Source of the DNA: Acidobacteriota bacterium
GTDB lineage: Bacteria; Acidobacteriota; Blastocatellia; Pyrinomonadales; Pyrinomonadaceae
DNA: 64,000 bases
Direction of reading: 5' to 3'
NCBI GenBank assembly: GCA_019639235.1
Contig: JAHBSG010000002.1
Coordinates: 62,001-126,000 of the forward strand
In this document: positions 24,455-34,254 of the stretch, in pieces
How the letters are laid out: every line of letters begins with the position of its first letter
Position numbering within the stretch: the stretch's first letter is position 1
Made by a program: the position numbers and the translations under genes
The notes under the pieces: model-generated
The model's database searches: none
Seen by the model: the letters and a program-made list of their open reading frames with translations, nothing else
Told to the model about the DNA's origin: nothing

Positions 24455-27277
24455 CTATGGGCGTGCAGCGATCTTCGAATCCTCGTCTGCCGTTGCTGAC
24501 CTCGCGTCGTAAAGATCCTCGATCCCGATCAGGTCGATGTCGCCGACACTCTCGAAGGCAGTGACCACACGTAGAGTAAAGCACCACTGTTTGCCTTGCG
24601 CTGTGATGACGACAGTCCGGCCCGCTTCGATGTCTTCGATTAGGTAGTACCCAAACGAGTTGGTGACCACTCGGCGATCCAGCCCGTTCTCTCCCGTCGC
24701 CGCCACTCTGATATTCGGGACGCCTCTCCCATCGACGGAGAGAACCCGCCCGGAGATCGAGACCGTCGCCGAGGTCGGAGCGAGGTCGCCTTGCAAACGT
24801 ATAACTCCAAAAATGCCTCCGCTCTCGCCGACGACCAAAACCCTGCCGTTGGCATCGATGGCCAGGCCGTAAACAGTATCATTCGCGTCCGTAAGGTCGA
24901 GCGTGACCGTTCCGTTCGTGCCCCAGATTCCCGACCGGTTCTCAGCGAATGGAAAATCGATCGTTCCGTCCGTGTTGTAACGAACGATGGCAAATGCGTT
25001 GCTCGCACCGATCAAGGCGTAACCGCCGACGACGAGCTTGCCGTTGGTTTGTATCGCGACCGCGAACGCTCCGGCGGAACTGGCACCGACCGGAGTTGTG
25101 ACCACACCGGAAGTTCCGAATGAGCTGTCGAGGGCACCGCTAGCTGTAAAGCGCACAACGGCGAACCGGGTCGTGAAGCCAAAGCTCGCTTCACCGACAA
25201 CAACAAGCTTTCCGTCCGGTTGGATTGCTAAAGCCCTCGCTTCGTCATTGTTTGTTCCGACAGGTGTTATCACTTTGCCGCCTGTCCCAAAGGACGTGTC
25301 CAGGGTGCCGTCAGCGTTGTATCGGACTGCCGCAAAATCATTGAACACAAGAAAGTTGACGAAGGAAGACCCGGCAACGACTATTTTCCCGTCCGGTTGG
25401 AGAGCGACTGAGGTGGCAATATCCGTTGAGGTTCCGACGGGCGTTGTCACACGTCCGTCACTGCTAAAGGTCGTGTCGAGAGTTCCATCCGCATTGTAGC
25501 GGACCAAAGCAAAGTCCAGATCACCTGGCCCTGTGATCGCCGTTACGGCATAACCGGCGGCAATGATCTTCCCGTCCGGCTGGATCGCGAGGCCCAGCGC
25601 AACGTCGTTGGATGCGGTTAGCGACGTAATCACAACGCCGGTACCGTTAAAGCTGGTATCGAAGCTCCCATTGGGCATTAAACGAATGACGACGAAATCT
25701 TCATTAACGATACGCGTCGAGCCCGCAAGGACTATCTTTCCGTCCGGTTGGACGGCAACTGCGTAAGCCTCGCCGTCAATCGACGTGCGAAGCTTCCCGC
25801 CTCCCGCGAACGACGAATCAAGAGTACCGTTGCTATTGAATCTGGTGACGCCGATCTTGCTGCCGGTCTGGCTCGAAAACGTACCTGCTACAAGAAGCTT
25901 GCCATCCGGCTGTATGGCAACCGCACGGGCTCGGGATGTACCGGACTGCCATGGCGTTATGGCGATGCCGTCAACATCAAACGTGTTATCGAGCGCCCCG
26001 TTCGTACCAAGGCGGACGACCGAGAAGTCATCCACCAGGTTCTGTCCTTGGCTTGGGGAACTGTGGCCCGCCAGAATGATCTCGCCGGTCGGCGCGATCG
26101 CGATCGCCCGTGCCTCTGCGTCGCCGGCCTGAATCGCAATCGTCACGATCCCCGCGGTACCAAAGCTTGCATCGAGACTTCCGTCGTCATTGTAACGGGC
26201 GGCCAGGAATCGCCGATTTCCGGTGGTGCTCGATCCGGCAATTACCAGCTTCCCGTTGGTTTGCTGTATAGCAGCGGCGTAGGCAAATTCTGCGTCGTTC
26301 GCAACGGACGTTGTGACGATGCCGTCTTTTCCGTAAGAAATGTCGAGCGTGCCGTCGAGTTCGTAACGTGCAATCGCGACGTCGAAACCGGTACCGCTTC
26401 CCGTGGGGTTGAATGCATAACCGACGGCGAGTATCTTGGTGGGAGAACCGAATGTATCTATTTGTACCGAGAAAGCAACGTCCGAACTCGGGCCGATCGA
26501 CGTGATCACGGTTCCGCCCGAGTTGAAAGACACGTCGAGGCTTCCATCGGCCTCATAACGGACAAGCGCGAAGTCGGTCTCGGTCGAACCCGCAGCGAGT
26601 ATCTTTCCATCAGGCTGCACAGCTACCGAACGGGCTATGTCCGAACCACCGGTGAGGCCCGTTGTCGCGATACCGTCGCTGTCAAAAGCACTATCAAGAG
26701 AGCCATCCGAAAGGTAGCGAACGACCGCGAAATCGAGATTTCCCGAAACCAAGGCCGACCCGGCGACGATTATCCGATCGCTAGTGTCGATCGCGACCGA
26801 GAAAGCAAAGGCGAGGCCGCCGATCGCGGTGGTGACTATGCCGTCCGTGCCGAAAGTGTCGTCCGGGAAACCGCTCGGGTCGTATCTGACGACGACTATC
26901 TCCTGCCCGCTGACACCCGAGGTGAACCCGGCAACGACGATCTTTCCGTCCGGCTGGATGAGCACTCCTGATGCGTAATCGTCCCCATTGACTGCGGTAG
27001 TTGCAAACCCGTTCTCTCCAAAGCTGCTGTCAAGCGTACCGTTTACGTTGTAACGGGCTACCCCGATATCATAGTTGCTCCCGTTGAACGTTCGACCAGC
27101 AACGACGATCTTCCCGTCTGGCTGTAAAGCCGTGGCAAAGCCTCGATCGTCGCCCTCGTCGAAGGCAATACGTGAGATCCCCGTTCCGTTGAAGGTGAGG
27201 TCAAGCTCTCCCGGCAACGCGATGGCGACGATCGCCAACAATGAAAGTAACAAAACGCCCGAAAACAACCATCTCAT
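24455..27277 (-). CDS. Secreted delta-60 repeat protein with C-terminal carboxypeptidase-regulatory-like domain
   Basis: 940 residues from MRWLFSGVLLLSLLAIVAIA, a signal peptide preceded by AAGGAGT at proper spacing. It contains 14 tandem units of about 55-60 residues, each of the form LDSSFGxxG ... IQPDGKIVVAG ... RYNxDG, the delta-60 repeat that probably forms one or two beta-propellers. The last ~90 residues (ATVSISGRVLSVDGRGVPNI; SFGYYLIEDIEAGRTVVITA) form a carboxypeptidase-regulatory-like beta sandwich. Likely an extracellular or surface protein of unknown binding partner. No anchor or sorting signal noted. Confidence 0.9.
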   Translation of the reverse strand: MRWLFSGVLLLSLLAIVAIALPGELDLTFNGTGISRIAFDEGDDRGFATALQPDGKIVVAGRTFNGSNYDIGVARYNVNGTLDSSFGENGFATTAVNGDDYASGVLIQPDGKIVVAGFTSGVSGQEIVVVRYDPSGFPDDTFGTDGIVTTAIGGLAFAFSVAIDTSDRIIVAGSALVSGNLDFAVVRYLSDGSLDSAFDSDGIATTGLTGGSDIARSVAVQPDGKILAAGSTETDFALVRYEADGSLDVSFNSGGTVITSIGPSSDVAFSVQIDTFGSPTKILAVGYAFNPTGSGTGFDVAIARYELDGTLDISYGKDGIVTTSVANDAEFAYAAAIQQTNGKLVIAGSSTTGNRRFLAARYNDDGSLDASFGTAGIVTIAIQAGDAEARAIAIAPTGEIILAGHSSPSQGQNLVDDFSVVRLGTNGALDNTFDVDGIAITPWQSGTSRARAVAIQPDGKLLVAGTFSSQTGSKIGVTRFNSNGTLDSSFAGGGKLRTSIDGEAYAVAVQPDGKIVLAGSTRIVNEDFVVIRLMPNGSFDTSFNGTGVVITSLTASNDVALGLAIQPDGKIIAAGYAVTAITGPGDLDFALVRYNADGTLDTTFSSDGRVTTPVGTSTDIATSVALQPDGKIVVAGSSFVNFLVFNDFAAVRYNADGTLDTSFGTGGKVITPVGTNNDEARALAIQPDGKLVVVGEASFGFTTRFAVVRFTASGALDSSFGTSGVVTTPVGASSAGAFAVAIQTNGKLVVGGYALIGASNAFAIVRYNTDGTIDFPFAENRSGIWGTNGTVTLDLTDANDTVYGLAIDANGRVLVVGESGGIFGVIRLQGDLAPTSATVSISGRVLSVDGRGVPNIRVAATGENGLDRRVVTNSFGYYLIEDIEAGRTVVITAQGKQWCFTLRVVTAFESVGDIDLIGIEDLYDARSATADEDSKIAARP

Positions 27278-27355
27278 TTGATCGACTCCTTTTGTTCGAG
27301 TATTCCTCTGGAACAAAACGCGAGGAGTTTAAGGAAAAGCGCTATCGAGGCGGGC

Positions 27356-27400
27356 AAAAAAAGGAAAAACGGCCGGGAGGTCTCACTCCTCTCGGCCGTT
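27356..27400 (-). terminator. Rho-independent terminator after the metalloprotease gene
   Basis: AACGGCCGGGAGG pairs with CCTCTCGGCCGTT (one G-T pair) around a 7-nt loop; on the minus strand a run of TTTTTCCTTTTTTT follows. It ends transcripts from the upstream gene at 27507-30011. Confidence 0.85.
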
Positions 27401-27506
27401 CTGTCAGGTGTTGGATGGCACCTCTTGCAGGACTAGTGAGGGCTGGTTTACGGGCTTTGCTTCGCCGGCGACTTTATCCACCCTACAAGCTGCGAGTTTC
27501 CGACAG

Positions 27507-30011
27507 CTACCTCACAAACGCATTCGGCAGCGGGCGGTCGCCGGTGATGCCGAATTGGAGGATGAGCGGGCCTGCGGTTGACCTTAAGGCAAACCAGTTC
27601 GAGTTTGATGGCCTGAAAACCGCTGCGTCTATCTTGCCATCGCCGTCGTAATCGCCCGGTGCCGGCTGGTCGCCATTGGCTCCCCACGGGAAGGCGAAGA
27701 AGCTCGAGTCCTCACTCCGCAAGATGAACCACTCGCCGGTCGAAGGCCGGAAGTAGGCGATGTCGGCCTTGTTGTCGCCGGTGTAGTCGCCCGGGACCGC
27801 GAGGTCGGTCGAGCTTCCAAAGGCGAAGGCGCGGTTGCCGCCGTCGCTCGAACGCAGATACCACCACTGCCCCGGAACCGGCCGGAAGGTCGCGATGTCC
27901 GCTTTGCCGTCGCCGTCATAGTCGGCCGGAACGGGCCTGTCGCCCGCGATGCCGAACGGCGTTATCGCCACCTGCGAATCCGAAGACCGCCGGACGAACC
28001 AGGTCGAGGTCGAAGGCCGGAAGACGGCGGTGTCCTGTTTTCCATCGCCGTCAAAATCCGCCGGCGAGGGCACATCGCCCGTTGCTCCGAACGGGAACGC
28101 GAAGAAGGTCGAATCCTCGCTCCTCAAGACAAACCACTCGCCCGACGCCGGCCGCCAGAAGGCGATATCGGCCTTGCCGTCGCCTGTGTAGTCGCCCGGC
28201 ACGATGGTGTCCGTTGGCGAACCGAAGGCGAAGGCCCGGTTGCCGCCGTCGCTTGAACGCAGGTACCACCACTGCCCCGGGTTCGGCCGGAAGACGGAGA
28301 TGTCGGTCCGGCCGTCGCCGTCCAGGTCGAACGGAACATCGAGCACCGGCAGTGTATTCGTGATGGTGAAATCGAGCGAGGAAATGCCCGCGGGCGAGGC
28401 ATAGTTCACCTCGCGGATGCGGATGCGGCCCTGCTGGGTCGGTGAGTTCGGAACGGTGAACGAGAAGCTTCCGGTGTTCGGGATATTGGCGGCGAGCGTC
28501 TGTGTATAGGTCGCTCCGCCGTTGAGCGAAAGCTCGATAGCTACGTTCTGGTTAAAGCCGCCATTGTTGCTCCAATTGATGTTCGCCTGCGAGCCGATCA
28601 GCAGGAAGCCGCCGCTCGGCGTCACATTTGTGATGGTGTCCGGCGTGCCATTGGCGTCCGAGTCGCGATACCAGCCGATGTCGCGCATCTGCTGCCGCGT
28701 AAGGTCAAGAGTCAGCGGAACACCCGATGTGATGAACGGCTCCATCAGCAAGCTTGGAGTTACGCGCGTGTTCCAGTGGGCGACCGATGAGCCGCCGTCG
28801 TAAGGAGCCGGTGTATAGACCTCGACCCTTCCGGTCGCGGCATCGCGTCCCACCGAAAGGCCCGATGAAGAAAGCCGGACGCTCTCGCCGTCCCATAGCA
28901 CATTGTTGTTGTTTATCGCCGAAGCCGCCCGCTGCGGGTCGGTCATATCGCGCCAGAGCAGCGAGGTCGTCCGGTCAAATAGAAAGCGGGCATAGACATC
29001 CGGAAATCCGTTAAACCAGGCTCCGGTCGTTCCGTTGACAAAATCGGCAAACCCGAGCCCGTGGCCGATCTCATGGAGGACAACGATCAAAAGATTGAGC
29101 GTTCCGCTCGGGGTTGAATTGTCGAGGCCGAGGTAAAAGCGGATTCCGCCGAGGCAATCCGGGCGGCCATCGAGCCGGCTGTTGAATGTCGCCGTCAGGT
29201 CCGGATTTGCCGAAAGGTCGGCGCTCGCCTGTTTGTTGGCAAGTGCCTGGTGGTGCCAGGTGCCGGAGAAGCCGGCGTTAGCAAAATCACGGTGGACCGT
29301 GGTGGTCGAGGCCGAGCCCAGGACGGCAGAGTTTGCCGTACAGGTCTGGTCGTTGAACTGCGAGCCGACCTGGATAGGCACGGTCGAATCAAGAAACGCT
29401 CCCCAGATGCCTGCCGCCGCCGTAAATACGTTTAGCCGCTGCTGGCCGCGCGTCGTTCCGGTATTGCCGCCTTCGGGGGCTACCGGGGTCGGGTCGTTAA
29501 AGCCTTCGCTAGGACCATCGTTGTTTACAATGCTGATGTTCGCGGCCGAGGGGCTGAGCTCTGCCTGCTGGATATAGCGGGCGATCAGCTCGCGGTAAAA
29601 GGCCAATTCCTCGTCCGTCATACCGTAGTCAGAAGCATCGACCGCAAAGGGGTCAAAGCTCCGCGGGTTGTTCGGCATCAGGTCGCCGGTCTCGAGGTCG
29701 CGGCCGAGGAAGGCGTTCGCTTCCTTGAGGCTTGAGACGCAGCTCGCCGCCGGGCGGCCGTCGCGGCCGAGGTTTGCGAGTGCAACGTGCTGGAACCTTC
29801 CGCGGAGGTCAACCATTACGCTTCCATCGGCAAGGCGTTCCTCGACCAGCCCTTCGGCCGAACGGCTTGTCCGTTCTTTGAGATCGGCGGCGAGCTTTAT
29901 CTCCTCGGCCCGCTGGTCAAAGGTGACGATCTGCCCGATGGCGGCCGCCGGGAAGATCAAGGTAAACGAAAGGGCGAACCCCAGAAACGAACGAACGGCT
30001 TTACTTCTCAT
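27507..30011 (-). CDS. Secreted zinc metalloprotease (matrixin-like) with six FG-GAP/VCBS repeats
   Basis: 834 residues from MRSKAVRSFLGFALSFTLIF, chosen for its signal peptide and GGAG site. Residues ~170-450 form a zincin domain with LIVVLHEIGHGLGFADF (HExxHxxGF) and a long pre-region. Residues ~465-560 look like an Ig/fibronectin-type spacer (PSGGFLLIGSQANINWSNNG). The C-terminus has six calcium-loop repeats of the DGDGKxDxAVFRP type. Repeats 1-3 and 4-6 are near copies (GQWWYLRSSDGGNRAFAFGS occurs twice). Probably an exported protease acting on host or environmental protein; no sorting tag seen. Confidence 0.88.
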   Translation of the reverse strand: MRSKAVRSFLGFALSFTLIFPAAAIGQIVTFDQRAEEIKLAADLKERTSRSAEGLVEERLADGSVMVDLRGRFQHVALANLGRDGRPAASCVSSLKEANAFLGRDLETGDLMPNNPRSFDPFAVDASDYGMTDEELAFYRELIARYIQQAELSPSAANISIVNNDGPSEGFNDPTPVAPEGGNTGTTRGQQRLNVFTAAAGIWGAFLDSTVPIQVGSQFNDQTCTANSAVLGSASTTTVHRDFANAGFSGTWHHQALANKQASADLSANPDLTATFNSRLDGRPDCLGGIRFYLGLDNSTPSGTLNLLIVVLHEIGHGLGFADFVNGTTGAWFNGFPDVYARFLFDRTTSLLWRDMTDPQRAASAINNNNVLWDGESVRLSSSGLSVGRDAATGRVEVYTPAPYDGGSSVAHWNTRVTPSLLMEPFITSGVPLTLDLTRQQMRDIGWYRDSDANGTPDTITNVTPSGGFLLIGSQANINWSNNGGFNQNVAIELSLNGGATYTQTLAANIPNTGSFSFTVPNSPTQQGRIRIREVNYASPAGISSLDFTITNTLPVLDVPFDLDGDGRTDISVFRPNPGQWWYLRSSDGGNRAFAFGSPTDTIVPGDYTGDGKADIAFWRPASGEWFVLRSEDSTFFAFPFGATGDVPSPADFDGDGKQDTAVFRPSTSTWFVRRSSDSQVAITPFGIAGDRPVPADYDGDGKADIATFRPVPGQWWYLRSSDGGNRAFAFGSSTDLAVPGDYTGDNKADIAYFRPSTGEWFILRSEDSSFFAFPWGANGDQPAPGDYDGDGKIDAAVFRPSNSNWFALRSTAGPLILQFGITGDRPLPNAFVR

Positions 30012-30305
30012 TGAATGGTCTCCAATCCCTGAATCGCTGATAGAATCTGACGTGCTGAAAGCACTTACGCAGGACAAAAGGATTTAGATGCAATTATGCG
30101 AGTTCGCGTTCCGAAAAGCCAGTGTTTTTTCACTGCTTTTTGCGACGGAACTTGCCCAATGATGGAATTCCGAAGCCGGAGCCGACAAGACCTGCGGCAT
30201 CGCCCCTGATCTCGTTGTTTTCGGCGGGGCATAATGGTATTTTATTGGATTGCGGCAATTTAAAAGAAATATCGGGTAATACCCCAAAAAACCGGAGAAC
30301 TTTAA

Positions 30306-31439
30306 ATGAAGATCGGACTGCCAAAAGAGATAAAAGACAACGAATATCGGGTCGGGCTGACGCCGGCCGGTGTGCACGCACTTGCGGGTGCCGGGCACAC
30401 GGTCTATGTGGAAAAGAGTGCGGGCGAGGGCTCGGGCTTTACCGATGAGCAATACGTAAGCGCGGGAGCGACGATGCTCGAGACCGCTGATGAGATCTGG
30501 GCCGCGGGCGACATGATCGTCAAGGTCAAGGAGCCGATCGCACCCGAATATCCGCGGATGCGCGAGAATCAACTGCTTTTCACGTATCTGCACTTGGCGC
30601 CGGAGTTTGAGCTGACCAAGCAGATGATGGAGCGAAACGTGACGGGCGTCGCCTATGAGACGATCACGGACAAGCAGGGCCGTTTGCCTTTGCTGACGCC
30701 TATGTCCGAGGTTGCGGGCCGCATGTCAGTCCAGGTCGGTGCGACGTATCTTGAAAAGATGAACGGCGGCAAGGGCATTCTGCTCGGCGGCGTTCCGGGA
30801 GTTCCGGCGGCCAATGTGGTCATCATCGGCGGCGGCATCGTCGGCACGGAAGCGGCGAAAATGGCCGTCGGGCTTGGTGCAAAGGTCACCATCATCGACC
30901 GCAACCTCGACCGCCTGCGGCAGCTTGACGACATCTTTCTCTCAAAGGTGCAGACGCTTGCCTCCTCGCGTTACCAGATAGAAGAAGCCATCTCGCATGC
31001 CGATCTTGTGATCGGCGCGGTGCTCGTTGTCGGTGCGGCGGCGCCGAAGCTCGTAACCCGCGATATGCTTCACCTTATCCCGCAGGGTGCGGTGCTGGTT
31101 GACGTTGCCGTTGACCAGGGCGGATGCTTTGAGACGACGCGGGCGACCACGCACTCGAACCCGACTTATTATGAGGAAGGCGTTCTTCACTACTGCGTGG
31201 CGAACATGCCGGGTGCGGTGCCGCGGACCTCGACCTTTGCACTGACCAACGCGACGCTGCCCTATGCTCTCGACCTTGCTAACAAGGGCTTTGAGCGGGC
31301 GATCGCCGATGACGCCGGGCTCTGGGAAGGCGTTAATACCTACGCCGGAAAGTGCACCTACGAGGCGGTAGCGACCTCGCAGAACATCGAATACACGCCG
31401 CTTGATTCGCTGATAGACCGTAAGGCGAACGCGGCTTGA
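30306..31439 (+). CDS. ald: Alanine dehydrogenase
   Basis: 377 residues after a GGAGA site. The N-terminus [20 protein letters not shown], the substrate Lys in [11 protein letters not shown] and the catalytic His in [11 protein letters not shown] are in place; the NAD domain reads [20 protein letters not shown]. The C-terminal [19 protein letters not shown] is also typical. It interconverts L-alanine and pyruvate plus ammonia with NAD in the cytoplasm. Stands alone, with a gene-free leader (30012-30305) shared with the divergent metalloprotease; no regulatory site recognised there. Confidence 0.96.
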   Translation: MKIGLPKEIKDNEYRVGLTPAGVHALAGAGHTVYVEKSAGEGSGFTDEQYVSAGATMLETADEIWAAGDMIVKVKEPIAPEYPRMRENQLLFTYLHLAPEFELTKQMMERNVTGVAYETITDKQGRLPLLTPMSEVAGRMSVQVGATYLEKMNGGKGILLGGVPGVPAANVVIIGGGIVGTEAAKMAVGLGAKVTIIDRNLDRLRQLDDIFLSKVQTLASSRYQIEEAISHADLVIGAVLVVGAAAPKLVTRDMLHLIPQGAVLVDVAVDQGGCFETTRATTHSNPTYYEEGVLHYCVANMPGAVPRTSTFALTNATLPYALDLANKGFERAIADDAGLWEGVNTYAGKCTYEAVATSQNIEYTPLDSLIDRKANAA

Positions 31440-31440
31440 A

Positions 31441-31603
31441 CGGGCTTTGCCCGCCGATGTGCGGAAAGGCTCAGCCTTTCCGATAGTGTTTTGAAGATGT
31501 GTGCGGCTATGCCGCCGGGTGAAGCGGAGGCGCAGCCTCCGTTTCTAATTTGAGATGCCGACGGAAAAGCCGAGCTTTTCCGCACATAGGGCGGCAGAGC
31601 CGC
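31441..31603. repeat. Array of six triloop hairpins
   Basis: Six perfect palindromes with 3-nt loops occur between ald and the next gene: CGGGC/GCCCG (31441-31453), CGGAAAGGC/GCCTTTCCG (31462-31482), GCGGC/GCCGC (31503-31515), CGGAGGC/GCCTCCG (31525-31541), CGGAAAAGC/GCTTTTCCG (31562-31582) and GCGGC/GCCGC (31591-31603). The first may help end ald transcription, but no T-run follows. Confidence 0.9.
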
Positions 31604-31610
31604 TAAGAAC

Positions 31611-33056
31611 ATGTACGAATTTGCGGTAACACCGGCTGTGACGCAGCTTCGCCGACAGGGTGTGATCATTACGGAGATCACGCCCGGAAGTCTTGGCGAG
31701 GAGCTGGAACTGCGGCCGGGCGACCGCATCGTCAAGGTCAATGGGCGGACGGTCCGCGATTACCTCGATTTTCGGTTCCAGACGGCGGGCGAGACCGAGC
31801 TTTCGCTGCGGGTAAAAAAGGCGAACGGCGAAACGCTTGAGATAGAATTTGACCGCGAAGAGGGCGAGGATTTCGGGCTCGGGTTTGAGCAGATCGTCCC
31901 GCGGCAGTGTGCGAACGAGTGCCTTTTTTGCTTCTGCAAGGGCAACCCCGAGGACGCCCGGCCATCGCTTTTCGTTCGCGATGAGGACATTCGGCTTTCT
32001 TTTCTATACGGCAACTACACGACGCTCTCTTCGATAACCGAGGACGAGATGAACCGCGTTATCGAGCAGCGGCTCTCACCGCAATACGTTTCGGTCCACG
32101 CGACCGACCTCAAGACGCGAGCGTATCTGCTCGGCGTTGACGAAAAGCGGGCCGACATCTCCGGCAAGATCGAGCGGTTGCTCGCGGCGGGCATCGAGAT
32201 CCACGCACAGGTCGTGCTTTGCCCGGAGATCAACGACGGGCCGGTGCTCGAGAAGACGCTCCGCGACCTCGCGTCCCATTACCCGAAGGTGGTCAGCACA
32301 GCGATCGTGCCCGTAGCACTGACGCGATATAACACCGATGAGCGGCTGACCCGCGTTACGCCCGAATTTTGCCGGCGGACGATCCGCGAGGTCGAGCGGC
32401 TGCAGAAGGAATTTCGGCGAACGCTGGGCGTGACCTTCGCATTCCTCGGCGACGAGATCTACATAAGGGCCGGTGCCGAGATCCCCTCGCGTCGGCACTA
32501 CGGAAACTATCCGCAGATAGAGGACGGCGTCGGGATGATCCGCTCGTTCGTGAATTCATTCGAGAAGCTGCTCAAGAAGCGGCCGGCGGACAAGCGTGCG
32601 GAAGCGGTCGGCATTGCACGGAAGTTTTTCGCCGATGCCCGGACGCATCCGGCGGCGAGCGTTCCGGCCGAGCCTGCCGTAAGGCGAAACCCGGCACGCG
32701 GCGAGCGACGAGCCGCGGAGCTTAACGGCACGATATTGACCGGCGAGATGTTTGCCCCGACGCTCGGCGAGCAGATCGCCCGCTTTAACGAAGTGCACGG
32801 CTCGCGGCTGCGGGTCGTGGCGGTCCGGAATGAATATTTCGGCGGTGACGTTTCGGTGGCGGGACTGCTCTCGGGCAGCGACCTGATGCGCGTCCGCGAC
32901 GAGGTGGAAGGCGATTTTGTAATGATACCGCCTTCGGTAATCAAATCTGACGAGCCGGTGCTGATCGACGGGATGCAGTTTGCCGAACTAGAGCACGCAT
33001 ATCCGGTTCCGATCATCGCCGAGGACCTGGTCGAGTTTCTATCAAGAACGATCTAG
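31611..33056 (+). CDS. PDZ/radical-SAM-like DUF512 protein
   Basis: 481 residues. An N-terminal PDZ-like segment (IITEITPGSLGEELELRPGD RIVKVNGR) is followed by a cysteine cluster CANECLFCFC, i.e. CxxxCxxC, as in radical SAM enzymes, then a TIM-barrel-like region (YVSVHATDLKTRAYLLGVDE; HAQVVLCPEINDGPVLEKTL) and a C-terminal DUF512 domain (NGTILTGEMFAPTLGEQIAR; VPPSVIKSDEP-like end). This matches the TIGR03279 family of putative FeS/radical SAM proteins, of unknown substrate. The hairpin array lies directly before its start and the ribosome-binding site is weak. Confidence 0.88.
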   Translation: MYEFAVTPAVTQLRRQGVIITEITPGSLGEELELRPGDRIVKVNGRTVRDYLDFRFQTAGETELSLRVKKANGETLEIEFDREEGEDFGLGFEQIVPRQCANECLFCFCKGNPEDARPSLFVRDEDIRLSFLYGNYTTLSSITEDEMNRVIEQRLSPQYVSVHATDLKTRAYLLGVDEKRADISGKIERLLAAGIEIHAQVVLCPEINDGPVLEKTLRDLASHYPKVVSTAIVPVALTRYNTDERLTRVTPEFCRRTIREVERLQKEFRRTLGVTFAFLGDEIYIRAGAEIPSRRHYGNYPQIEDGVGMIRSFVNSFEKLLKKRPADKRAEAVGIARKFFADARTHPAASVPAEPAVRRNPARGERRAAELNGTILTGEMFAPTLGEQIARFNEVHGSRLRVVAVRNEYFGGDVSVAGLLSGSDLMRVRDEVEGDFVMIPPSVIKSDEPVLIDGMQFAELEHAYPVPIIAEDLVEFLSRTI

Positions 33057-33093
33057 GCACGGATACGATGATCAAAGAGGGAGTTTCCGGGCC

Positions 33094-33250
33094 GTAGCTC
33101 CGTGAGGAGCGTGATGTTTATAGAAGCGATCCCGATATAGGTCGAAGCTCCGTAGGAGCGGCACGCTGAACGTTTTATGCCGCCCCTAACGGGGCTTTGA
33201 ATCTATTTTGGCCTTGTCTCTATAAACATTTCGCTCCTGACGGAGCTGGT
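33094..33250. repeat. Nested inverted-repeat element (about 155 bp)
   Basis: Outer arms 33096-33124 and 33219-33247 match at 26 of 29 positions as inverted repeats (AGCTCCGTNAGGAGCG then ATGTTTATAGA). Inner arms AGCTCCGTAGGAGCGGCA (33146-33163) and TGCCGCCCCTAACGGGGCT (33178-33196) are an imperfect inverted pair of the same word. No coding capacity. It fills 33057-33302 between convergent genes. Confidence 0.9.
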
Positions 33251-33302
33251 CAAAATGTCGATTCGTGAATCACATGACCGCTTGTTTCTTCTGAACAACT
33301 TC

Positions 33303-34118
33303 CTATCGTGTGAATTTGTAAACGATCACGCCGGTCACCTTTACGGGCTGGTTTGAAAGCAGTGTTGGCCGGAACTTCGCACTTCGTGCCGCTCCGGTCG
33401 CAGCCGCTCGCAGGAGCGGATGCCCGCTGACCGGCTTTGCCGAAATTACCCTTCCTTCTTCGTCGATCAGCACCTGAATGCTAACGTCGCCCTGAGCATT
33501 AACGGCGATCGCGGTTGCAGGATACTGCGGCTTTGGCAGGTAGATCGCTTCGCCGGTGATCACGCCTTTCGAGATCGGAGCGGTCGGCTTATTGATAGCG
33601 GGCGGCGGCGGTTTGCTTTCGACGCGTTCGGGAACGGGCCGGGTGAGTTCGGCAGAGCTGGAACTCGAAACGCTGCTGCCGGAATTGCGAGCCGTGCCAT
33701 CGGGCCGGCCACCCGAGAATGGCGGGTCGATGTCGTTCGGGCCGATCTCGTAAGCTCCCAAGGGCCGCGGCGGTATTCTGTTTACCACCGTCGAGACCGA
33801 GTCGGGGGCGTCCTGCTGCTCCTCAATGCGGGCAATGCTTTCGGTTCGCTGGGGAAGCCGGTTCGACGGCGAAGTGCTTGCCGCGGCGGGCTGCCTTGGT
33901 TGCGGCTCTTCGATGACACGCTCGGGCGGCTCGATCTGGGCGACGAGCATCCTTGTCATATCAAGGTCGCCGCCGATGTCTAAGTCGGCAGCATAGATGC
34001 TGACGATTACAGCGGAGAGAAAAAGGGCACCGACAAGCAGTGCGGAGATAGCAAAATACTTTCGGCGGCCGCGGGCATCGGCTCGGGAGCCGTTGGTTTC
34101 AACAAGTACGTCAAACAT
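33303..34118 (-). CDS. TonB-family energy transducer-like protein
   Basis: 271 residues from MFDVLVETNGSRADARGRRK, selected for GGAGG ahead; the frame extends further but without sense. A single membrane helix follows (FAISALLVGALFLSAVIVSI), then a Pro/Ser-rich periplasmic linker (residues ~65-170) and a TonB C-terminal domain: PQYPATAIAVNAQGDVSIQV, LIDEEGRVISAKPVSGHPLL, AAATGAARSAKFRPTLL. It may couple inner-membrane energy to an outer-membrane receptor, though many such proteins in this phylum have unknown partners; no ExbB/D gene is adjacent. Confidence 0.87.
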   Translation of the reverse strand: MFDVLVETNGSRADARGRRKYFAISALLVGALFLSAVIVSIYAADLDIGGDLDMTRMLVAQIEPPERVIEEPQPRQPAAASTSPSNRLPQRTESIARIEEQQDAPDSVSTVVNRIPPRPLGAYEIGPNDIDPPFSGGRPDGTARNSGSSVSSSSSAELTRPVPERVESKPPPPAINKPTAPISKGVITGEAIYLPKPQYPATAIAVNAQGDVSIQVLIDEEGRVISAKPVSGHPLLRAAATGAARSAKFRPTLLSNQPVKVTGVIVYKFTR

Positions 34119-34254
34119 AGTTCGGGTCCTCCAATCTTGAATGCCGGTGCCAACGGACGTCCCGGAAATATCCGGTACTTTGCTTAGACACCGGTTTCTC
34201 AGATTTGTTCCCGTCTTAATCGGCGGGTGCGGTTCTGCTAGAATCAGGGAACGG

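Noticed and set aside
25748..26971. 407-residue plus-strand frame within the delta-60 gene
   Set aside because: Shadow of a repeat-rich gene; its repeats mirror the delta-60 units.
30084..30593. 169-residue minus-strand frame overlapping the ald start
   Set aside because: Overlaps the conserved ald N-terminus and has no recognisable domain.
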